64,000 nt of DNA from contig NC_092672.1 in the NCBI RefSeq assembly GCF_964355755.1, positions 29,756,501 to 29,820,500 on the forward strand, written 5' to 3'. The translations under genes were made by a program, and so were the position numbers. Under the pieces are notes generated by a model. The model worked only from the letters and a program-made list of their open reading frames with translations. It did no database searches and had not been told where the DNA came from. How positions within the stretch are numbered: the stretch's first letter is position 1; every line of letters begins with the position of its first letter. Source of the DNA: Antedon mediterranea (lineage: Eukaryota; Echinodermata; Crinoidea; Comatulida; Antedonidae). Below are positions 55,718 through 64,000 of this stretch, one piece after another.

Positions 55718-56575
55718 AATAATAATTTCCCCCATTTTATTTTCCCAATCATTGATTGAAAAATCAAAATGCTAATTTATCTGTATGTCCTGCCATTCAT
55801 ACTTAAAAGTAAGAAATTATATCTGTTACTAATACTAGTTAGTGATAGACGAATGAACCAAAAACTAATATTGCATGAAACAAAATTCACTGTTACAAGG
55901 AAGGCAAAATGAATAATTATGAATCTGGGGAAGAAAATAGAAAATGGAGATGGCATCCTTCTGTATTAGGGGCATTAAAAGCTTGTCAAGAACGTATTCA
56001 TTGTGGCTGTAAAACATGTGTAATAAGTGGAAATTGTAAATGTTGAATCGGTGAATTTAGTTGCACTGCTTTTATTATAAAATGAACGATTTTCGTGCTA
56101 AGAACCCCTACCACACAACAATGATAGTAATACAATAAAAGAAATATAAAATAAAGATGTGGACTGACTTAATTTCTAAGCCTATGTTGGTAACAACATG
56201 GAGGTATAAAATAATTATTTTATACCTCCATGGTAACAATAGTTCAGTTTACCAAAGTTGTTTGTTTTTCCAGTTAAAGAAGATTGACCAGGCATGGTAG
56301 GGCTGCAGGATTGTTTAACGTAGAAGTGCTAATATAGTCTATTTTATATAACACCTAAATAAATTCCTGTCATGTGATTGGACCATTGTGGGTTACATGG
56401 CGTGCAATAGTCACTATTAAACGATCGTTTAATAGTACTTTTTAAACATTTTTGTGTACGGATGAAAAAAAAAATCTAGTCAAATTACTGTGAAATACTA
56501 CAGCGCCGCCTGTTGTCTTGCCTCAGTTTTGTTTGTAAACACTAGCAGCAGCAGATTTTTGTGTACGATTTGGAG
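55718..56575. other. no gene seen, apart from a 35-bp palindromic insertion
   Basis: AT-rich intergenic DNA with no supported gene. The notable feature is at 56,197-56,231. Confidence 0.4.
56197..56231. mobile_element. 35-bp palindrome between perfect 8-bp direct repeats
   Basis: CATGGAGGTATAAAATAAT continues into its own complement, a perfect palindrome. GGTAACAA stands directly on both sides (56,189-56,196 and 56,232-56,239). This fits a transposon reduced to its two terminal inverted repeats with an 8-bp target duplication (hAT-like). Confidence 0.6.
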
Positions 56576-57211
56576 AGATATATAATTAGGTGATCATTTA
56601 GAATAAAATGATTACCTATTGTTATTGTATGAAATCTTTATTCTTTCTGTACAATATTTTGTGTAACAATTATCTCAAAAAGTTAAATGTCAATGATTAC
56701 CAAAATTTCACAATGTCTTTCAAATACTGTAACTTAGTCCTAATAAGCTTTTCAGTGTGATCATTCATCCGTGACGTCATTTATACGCCATTTTGTGAAA
56801 TCACATTATCAATCATATTTCCATAACTCATTATCACATATTAATAAAATTCACTACACGTAAACTTCAGGTCAAGGGTAAAAATATTAGCAAATAAAAA
56901 CGCACGCGCACGTAGGGTCATACGCGTAAAATCGCGCGTTAAAAATTTAAAAAGCTCAAAATTATGTTTTGATCAATTTAGAGCATGAATTAGGCCATTT
57001 GCGTGTTTTAAAAAATTACTGCGCAAAAACTCGTTTTTGTGCGTGCGTACACAGAAAGTGTAAAAAAATACAATTTTTTTGTACAAACTGCATTCTACTC
57101 ATCTTCCTTGGTACATCCACCAAGTTTGAGTCCATTTCGACTTAAAATAGTGCTATACGAGCACGTTAAAAATGACAAAATGCGCACATTAATTGTACAA
57201 AAGTGCTAAAA

Positions 57212-58096
57212 ATGGTATATTCCTTGTATACGGCCGATTACAGATCTTTAAATGATGAGCTTTGCCCCGTTGTTAAATTCGCTGATGACACTAGTACTAT
57301 TGGTCTCATAGTTTCAAACAATGATGAAAATTATCGTAGCGAAATACAAAGATTTGTTAAATTTTGTGCCGATAATTATCTCCAAATAAATGCATCAAAA
57401 ACAAAGGAGATGATCATTGATTTTAGGACTAAACATAAATTTAATTTTCAACCAATCACTATCAAAGGTAAAGAAATTGAAATTGTTGACCAGTACAAGT
57501 ATCTAGGAATTGTTTTCAATGATAAACTGAGTTGGGGAGACCATATAGACTTCATCAGCAAAAAATTAAATCCCAGAATGTATTGTATGAGAACTTTATA
57601 TAAATTTAACTCCTGTGATTTGATGTTACTTTCGTTCTATAGATCCGTTATATGTAGTGTTTGGACGTATTGCCTCTCCTGTTGGAGGGAATAAAGGACG
57701 CCTTGAAACTTTCATCCGTCGGGCTGGTAAAATGATTGGTCTGGAACTGCCTTCCTTTACCGAAGTGCACCTAGAACACCTCCAGAAAGATTTCGAACGC
57801 ATTTAGTCGGATGCCTCTCATCCTCTCTACAAAGTGATCATAGACCAACTTAATCCAAGTGGTAGATTGAGGCTCCTCAGTGTGAAAACAAATCGATTTG
57901 CTAAATCCTTTATTCCCTCCGGTATCATCTAGTACAACAGGAAGTCAAGAAGATAATTTTATCTTGTAATTTTTTAGATGTTTTTATATGAATGGTTTTA
58001 TGCTATATTTGTTTTTATTGTGTTTTCTTTGTTATTATGACGAGCAATGAATTTCCTTTTTGAGGATCAATAAAAGTTATCTTATCTTATCTTAAA
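57212..58096 (+). mobile_element. 5'-truncated CR1/L2/Rex1-like LINE inside the Helitron-like element
   Basis: It begins within the RT just upstream of the catalytic box (SLYTADYRSLND, then KFADDTSTIG, an F-A-D-D variant). KTKEMIIDFRTKHKFN and YKYLGIVFNDKLSW follow. After a frameshift near 57,690 the end reads ETFIRRAGKMIGLELPSFTE, with one more stop near 57,806. The tail is AATAAAAG plus (TTATC)n at about 58,074-58,095. Confidence 0.8.
57213..57694 (+). pseudogene. LINE reverse transcriptase fragment (FADD box)
   Basis: About 160 codons covering RT motif 5 (VKFADDTSTIG) to the thumb (LGIVFNDKLSWGDHIDFISK) and part of the connection (LSFYRSVICSVWTYCLSCWR). The first residues of any longer frame come from Helitron-like flanking DNA. 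The remainder of the C-terminus is frameshifted downstream. Confidence 0.8.
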
Positions 58097-58795
58097 AAAT
58101 AAGGCATTTCTGAAATGAAAATAATTCTTCAGAATGCACAGTGACCCCCAATTTTTTAAACTTATTATGGAAGCCAATGAGTTGCTATATAAATGTATAC
58201 ACATTAGACGTACAAAATGGTATGACGTCACCATTTGGTCACATGAATTTTTAAAATAGGGGTTTTCCCCCTTTTGTCATAGACCACCATATTCAACAGA
58301 GCGCAACTCGCTTATCTGTGATCGATTTTCTTTTAATTTTTAATACATTCTACCTCAACCAATTATGTTACTAATGAGTTGCCAATACTTTCTTTTGGAT
58401 GACTTCATCACGTCTTAAAATTTAAATAACGGGGTTACGTAATTTTACCTACGGTACAACGTATATTTGAATACCATACAGCTCTTCTGAATTAATTAAT
58501 TATTATTAAATTATTATTATAATTAATTAAATTTTTTTTGATAATGTCATCAGTGCCAAAAACTTAGAACATGATGTGTGTCCGTAATTTCACCAATGCT
58601 ACACTGTACAAGATATACAGTATACTGTACATAATGGCCTATATTAATAGGCACAACTCAGCACTAAAGGCGTATAAGAGGATGGCATACATCAACATTT
58701 TCCGATTGTACGTGCATGTTTAAAAAATATTAATGTCAATAAAATGATAAAAATGATCACCTATAATTCGTCAAAGTGACGAATTAAATTCTAGT

Positions 58796-60163
58796 TATGT
58801 ACTACAGGTATTAACTAATTTCATTCAAAAAGGCATTTAAATTAACTTATTTAGATCGTTTTTAGGATTTGATAAAATAATGGGAACATTTCTACAAGAC
58901 GTGGAATCGTTGGAAAAAACATAATTAGCCTAGATGAGTTTCAGTTGCCTGTCAAAGTTTGGTATTATTGCTGTCTTTCATCCTAGGCCTAGCTAGAGGC
59001 CTAGCACTAGTAGTACTAGGCCGCCGCCTAGGCGGCGCTAATGCAGTTTCGTACCCACCCCTTAAAATTACTCAAAATGGTTTCAATACTTCATCTAACC
59101 TACTCACGAGTTGTCTACAACATTCTGCAAGCATAAAATGGTAAAATATCGATAATTTGTTATTTATAACTATATTTATTCAATTAATAATTGAGCACCC
59201 TTCAGAAACCCATCGCCAGCTTGCTTCGCGAAAATCATCGCTAGGCCTCCTGGCCTGCCGATAAAAGTACGGAGGCCTCTTAGGGCATCGATCTATAGAG
59301 GACGCTGTGACACATGCGTGATATGGATGGGCCTGTTATGGTCGCTTGACATGGAACAGCGCAGCAGTTTCTTGTTGTTAGACATGAACCGTACGAGAAT
59401 CGGGTGAAATCGGAGAAAATGATGAATTATGAAATGAATTGTATAGCATTGTCAAACCTATTAAAAGTCAACTACGGATTTAGTTGTATGAATAATAACA
59501 CAAACAAGTATATAGCCATCCATTAACAACATTTACATTTGGAATTAAACTGTAAAGTAAAGTATGATTATCGTTGGATAATATATTATAAATCCAGATT
59601 ATAGAATTGAGGCGTAAATATTTCCAACAATGAACTTGTTCTTAAAGATATTTTCCTGTTACCGGAAATGTTGTCTACTAGATCGCTTCGCTAGCGTACC
59701 ATCGAGGTCGTGCCCAGATGGATCTCGAATACACAGTAATTTCAGCGTAAAAAACTGGCGATTTTAAATGTACGTACGTCAGGACTATAATACATTGTCG
59801 TTTACAGAAACGAATAAATAGACACGATGATTTATACAAAGAGAAACCAAATTTTTGATTTTTAGACTCATTTTAAAGAAACCCAATTTGTGTTCTGTAA
59901 ACATTAAGTTTGAGGGAATGTACAACCATTTTAAAATACATTCTTTATCCATTCAGCTACGAAATATTTTGTTAATGTTTTATAGGCCTATAAATAATAT
60001 ACCACTAAATACAGTAAAACATTTGCGATTTAATACTTTGTTAAAACTGTCACTGTCATAGTCGATTGAAATAGTAAAGTAGCCTACATGTGAAGATACA
60101 CCACTATGACGTTTATTTTTGTTGTATTTATCAATTAATACAAATGTTGAGAAGTAACTGTCA
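58796..60163. other. no gene seen
   Basis: Intergenic. The segment 58,980-59,040 is dense in AGGCCTAG, CTAG and CCGCCTAGGCGGC palindromic words. Nothing else is supported. Confidence 0.4.
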
Positions 60164-60556
60164 GGGCCTGTTTCTGCTACAACTGCTCAAAATACGGTAT
60201 AAAAATACGGTATAAAATACGGTATTTTTTATACCGTATTCAGTACCCCGTTTCTTGGGTGGTCGTGTTAAAATTCATCCTTTTTACCCAAAATTGCCAT
60301 TCATTTATTTGGTCAATAATTAAAAGTCGCAATAAAAGAAGTTTTACGCCTCACTTTTAACAGCCTAGCCCTAGTGATAGAGATGTTGTGAGAGTTTACT
60401 TGCTTTGGAGACAAGTCTATTCCGTACTCCTGCTTTATATTTTTAGAAATGTCTTTATAAATGTGGTTGTCCCTTTTATTACCTTTTAGTTGGCCGGACA
60501 TTTTAGCTTCCCCTCTCCGCACATATTTATATTGTAAATATAGCAGAAACAGGGCC
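60164..60556 (-). mobile_element. PIF/Harbinger-like miniature element
   Basis: The termini GGGCCTGTTTCTGCTA (60,164) and TAGCAGAAACAGGGCC (to 60,556) are inverse apart from two bases, and a TCA stands on both sides (60,161-60,163; 60,557-60,559), a 3-bp target duplication. GG(G/C)CC-type ends and 3-bp duplications fit Harbinger elements. A strong hairpin AATACGGTA...TACCGTATT lies near 60,210-60,240. A minus-strand peptide inside (next entry) fits a Myb-like partner protein. Confidence 0.6.
60313..60522 (-). pseudogene. Myb/SANT-like DNA-binding fragment
   Basis: On the minus strand a 69-codon frame contains NHIYKDISKNIKQEYGIDLS then PKQV. This resembles the central helices of Myb/SANT-like domains in Harbinger-encoded or MADF-type proteins (W/Y..I...I....G...S..Q...K). 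The usual K-WK..L end is lost after QVNS, probably by frameshift, and the N-terminal Trp helix is absent. Call by pattern only. Confidence 0.4.
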
Positions 60557-60559
60557 TCA

Positions 60560-61331
60560 TTAATATAGTTTATTTGTATATATTATGTGTTTATAAGCTA
60601 ACAGTGGGGCCTCCCACACTCACAGTAATAAAGTTTATCTGTATATACAGTATGTTTATATTATATAACAGTATCAACACTCACAGTAAGAAATTTGCGA
60701 TTCAAATGGCGATCAAAAGTACAGTGGTTAATAGGTATACAGTATTGTATAGTAGTATTGCAATACTATATCTTAAGGCATTGTGCCCATACATTTACCT
60801 ACTTCCTCCATGTTAAACCTACATGGTTAAACCAAATAATGTGTTCCATTCATCGCAAATCAATAAATTTGTATAAACGTATATTAAATCAATCAAAATA
60901 GTATTTTTTAAAGAAAATCGGCTGTCTTCAACCTTGTGATGCTGTACTTGAGCTCTTCAGGTGGTTAAAATCAGTACCGAAAGTACGAACCAACTTTATA
61001 TACCATCGAGTAAACATTCTAGAAATTACGCGCGATTTACCGATTTTTGCCCTTACGTAAATTTATATTTAGATTAACAATGTCCTCCAGTGTACTACCA
61101 TTACAGTAACTCTTCCCTGGTACTACAATGGGTACTGACATTATTGACGCATTCTCGAGGGTAATCCATTATTTAACATTCGCTCAAAAAAGATAGGTAG
61201 GCCTATCTGAAGCAAGATGCAAGAAGACATATTACATTCTGTCTTTAATGCATTACACTCATTGTCTCGTACTCCAGATAGGATATCATATAATATTGTT
61301 TTAATGTTGTATTTAGTACGTTTAAATATTG
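60560..61331. other. no gene seen
   Basis: AT-rich intergenic sequence leading to the minisatellite. It holds a 19-bp hAT-end-like word at 61,101-61,119 between near-identical direct repeats GTACTACCA and GTACTACAA (see findings). Confidence 0.4.
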
Positions 61332-64000
61332 GTGTCGAGTTGTATTCTATGTTATACCATTGCTCACATACAGGTGTCGAGTTGTATTCTATGTTATACC
61401 ATTGCTCACATACAGGTTTCGAGTTGTATTTTATGTTATACCATTGCTCACATACAGGTGTCGAGTTGTATTCTATGTTATACCATTACTCACATACAGG
61501 TGTCGAGTTGTATTCTATGTCATACCATTGCTAACATACAGGTGTCGAGTTGTATTTTATGTCATACCATTGCTCACATACAGGTGTCGAGTTGTATTCT
61601 ATGTCATACCATTGCTCACATACAGGTGTCGAGTTGTATTTTATGTCATACCATTGCTCACATACAGGTGTCGAGTTGTATTTTATGTCATACCATTGCT
61701 CACATACAGGTGTCGAGTTGTATTCTATGTCATACCATTGCTCACATACAGGTGTCGAGTTGTATTCTATGTTATACCATTGCTCACATACAGGTGTCGA
61801 GTTGTATTCTATGTTATACCATTGCTCACATACAGGTGTCAAGTTGTATTTTATGTCATACCATTGCTCACATACAGGTGTCGAGTTGTATTCTATGTCA
61901 TACCATTGCTCACATACAGGTGTCGAGTTGTATTCTATGTCATACCATTGTTCACATACAGGTGTCAAGTTGTATTCTATGTCATACCATTGCTCACATA
62001 CAGGTGTCGAGTTGTATTCTATGTCATACCATTGCTCACATACAGGTGTCGAGTTGTATTCTATGTCATACCATTGCTCACATACAGGTGTCGAGTTGTA
62101 TTCTATGTCATACCATTGTTCACATACAGGTTTCGAGTTGTATTTTATGTCATACCATTGCTCACATACAGGTGTCAAGTTGTATTCTATGTCATACCAT
62201 TGCTCACATACAGGTGTCGAGTTGTATTCTATGTCATACCATTGTTCACATACAGGTGTGGAGTTGTATTCTATGTCATACCATTGTTCACATACAGGTG
62301 TGGAGTTGTATTCTATGTTATACCATTGCTCACATACAGGTGTGGAGTTGTATTCTATGTTATACCATTGCTCACATACAGGTGTCAAGTTGTATTTTAT
62401 GTCATACCATTGCTCACATACAGGTGTCGAGTTGTATTCTATGTCATACCATTGTTCACATACAGGTGTCGAGTTGTATTCTATGTTATACCATTGCTCA
62501 CATACAGGTGTCGAGTTGTATTTTATGTTATACCATTGCTCACATACAGGTGTCAAGTTGTATTCTATGTTATACCATTGCTCACATACAGGTGTCGAGT
62601 TGTATTCTATGTCATACAATTGCTCACATACAGGTGTCGAGTTGTATTCTATGTCATACAATTGCTCACATATAGGTGTGGAGTTGTATTCTATGTTATA
62701 CCATTGCTCACATACAGGTGTCGAGTTGTATTTTATGTTATACCATTGCTCACATACAGGTGTCGAGTTATATTCTATGTTATACCATTGTTCACATACA
62801 GGTGTCAAGTTGTATTTTATGTCATACCATTGCTCACATACAGGTGTAAAGTTGTATTCTATGTCATACCATTGCTCACATACAGGTGTCGAGTTGTATT
62901 CTATGTCATACCATTGCTCACATACAGGTGTCGAGTTGTAATTTATGTCATACCATTGCTCACATACAGGTGTCGAGTTGTATTCTATGTCATACCATTG
63001 TTCACATACAGGTGTGGAGTTGTATTCTATGTTATACCATTGCTCACATCCAGGTGTCGAGTTGTATTCTATGTTATACCATTGCTCACATACAGGTGTC
63101 GAGTTGTATTCTATGTTATACCATTGCTCACATACAGGTGTCGAGTTGTATTCTATGTTATACCATTGCTCACATACAAGTTTCGAGTTGTATTCTATGT
63201 CATACCATTGTTCACATACAGGTGTCGAGTTGTAATTTATGTCATACAATTGCTCACATACAGGTGTCGAGTTGTATTCTATGTTATACCATTGCTCATA
63301 TACAGGTGTCGAGTTGTATTTTATGTTATACCATTGTTCACATACAGGTGTCGAGTTGTATTCTATGTTATACCATTGCTCACATACAGGTGTCGAGTTG
63401 TATTTTATGTTATACCATTGCTCACATACAGGTGTCGAGTTGTATTCTATGTTATACCATTGCTCACATACAGGTGTCGAGTTGTATTCTATGTTATACC
63501 ATTGCTCATATACAGGTGTCGAGTTGTATTCTATGTCATACCATTGTTCACATACAGGTGTCAAGTTGTATTTTATGTCATACCATTGCTCACATACAGG
63601 TGTAGAGTTGTATTCTATGTCATACCATTGCTCACATACAGGTGTTGAGTTGTATTCTATGTCATACCATTGCTCACATACAGGTGTCGAGTTGTATTCT
63701 ATGTTATACCATTGTTCACATACAGGTGTCGAGTTGTATTCTATGTCATACCATTGTTCACATACAGGTGTCGAGTTGTATTTTGTGTCATACCATTGCT
63801 CACATACAGGTGTCCAGTTGTATTCTATGTTATACTATTGTTCACAAACAGGTGTCAAGTTGTATTTTATGTCATACCATTGCTCACATACAGGTGTCGA
63901 GTTGTATTCTATGTTATACCATTGCTCACATACAGGTGTCGAGTTGTATTCTATGTTATACCATTGCTCACATACAGGTGTCGAGTTGTATTCTATGTTA
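61332..64000 (+). repeat. 42-bp minisatellite, ~63 copies, continues past the window
   Basis: The unit GTGTCGAGTTGTATTCTATG + TTATACCATTGCTCACATAC + AG repeats at exactly 42 bp, with no insertion or deletion noticed in 2.67 kb. Variation is limited to a few positions, mostly transitions: CGA/CAA/GGA near the start, TTC/TTT, GTTATA/GTCATA and GCTC/GTTC. Because 42 is a multiple of 3 and the unit lacks stops in several frames, 14-residue periodic frames of up to about 760 codons stay open on both strands. These match no family and I do not call them genes. Confidence 0.95.

Larger units (their letters stand above)
56580..58795 (+). mobile_element. non-autonomous Helitron2/Helentron-like element 2
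   Basis: The 3' end has the hairpin AATTCGTCA AAG TGACGAATT (58,765-58,785), then CTAG (58,791-58,794) and T, as in the copy at 31,045. AAATGATCACCTA (58,751-58,763) is the exact inverse of TAGGTGATCATTT at 56,587-56,599. Internal phrases shared with copy 1 include CCGTAATTTCACC..T.CTACACTGTA and CAGCACTAA. A LINE fragment is inserted at 57.2-58.1 kb. The 5' limit is approximate. Confidence 0.65.

Noticed and set aside
61217-63648. Long periodic open frames (up to ~760 codons, both strands) with 14-residue repeats
   Set aside because: They arise because the 42-bp unit is a multiple of three without stops. Frames are open on both strands, no start context or family is seen, and the variants do not favour synonymous change in any one frame.

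Overview
The window is eukaryotic nuclear DNA, AT-rich, with spliced genes, many non-LTR retrotransposons (LINEs) and many DNA-transposon remnants. A marine deuterostome invertebrate, most likely an echinoderm, fits best. The reasons are a DED-NACHT-LRR receptor of the type expanded in sea urchins, echinoderm-like LINEs, and frequent TAGGCCTA motifs. The species call is inference.

Two host genes are well supported. On the plus strand a kelch-like (BTB-BACK-Kelch) CUL3-adaptor gene has a BTB exon at 17,749-18,057 and a BACK+Kelch exon at 23,784-25,115, split by a 5.7 kb intron full of transposons. On the minus strand an NLR innate-immune gene runs from 47,238 down to 37,770. It has a DED exon, two homologous 60-nt mini-exons, then one large NACHT-LRR exon. 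All junctions are phase 1, but the NACHT exon carries one frameshift. A decayed piece of a second NLR lies near 32 kb.

Mobile DNA makes up most of the rest. 0-6.6 kb: nested inverted repeats, ~100-bp tandem repeats, a LINE 3' end, and a 1,206-bp tandem duplication followed by an inverted partial copy. 10-12.5 kb: a TTAA-flanked element. 14.4-15.1 kb: tandem repeats. 16.5-17.5 kb: a truncated LINE. 18.4-23.3 kb: a terminal-inverted-repeat element split by a LINE. 25.5-29 kb: a LINE with an intact 1,056-codon frame encoding a PHD-like finger, endonuclease and reverse transcriptase. 29.7-31.0 and 56.6-58.8 kb: two related non-autonomous Helitron2/Helentron-like elements. 41.4-45.0 kb: a LINE inside the NLR gene's last intron. 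47.3-51.95 kb: a CR1/L2-like LINE interrupted by a 5'-truncated L1/Tx1-like LINE with a 16-bp target duplication. 52.0-55.7 kb: a foldback element with ~650-bp arms around a broken ORF of an uncharacterised family. 60.2-60.6 kb: a Harbinger-like miniature element. 61.3 kb to the end: a 42-bp minisatellite of about 63 copies with no indels seen, running off the window.

The most interesting observations are the NLR mini-exon duplication with a decayed exon relic between the copies; the acidic trinucleotide expansion inside its LRRs; the PHD-endonuclease-RT fusion; the LINE-in-LINE insertion that makes a false 597-codon ORF; and three very short insertions (19-55 bp) flanked by 8-bp direct repeats.
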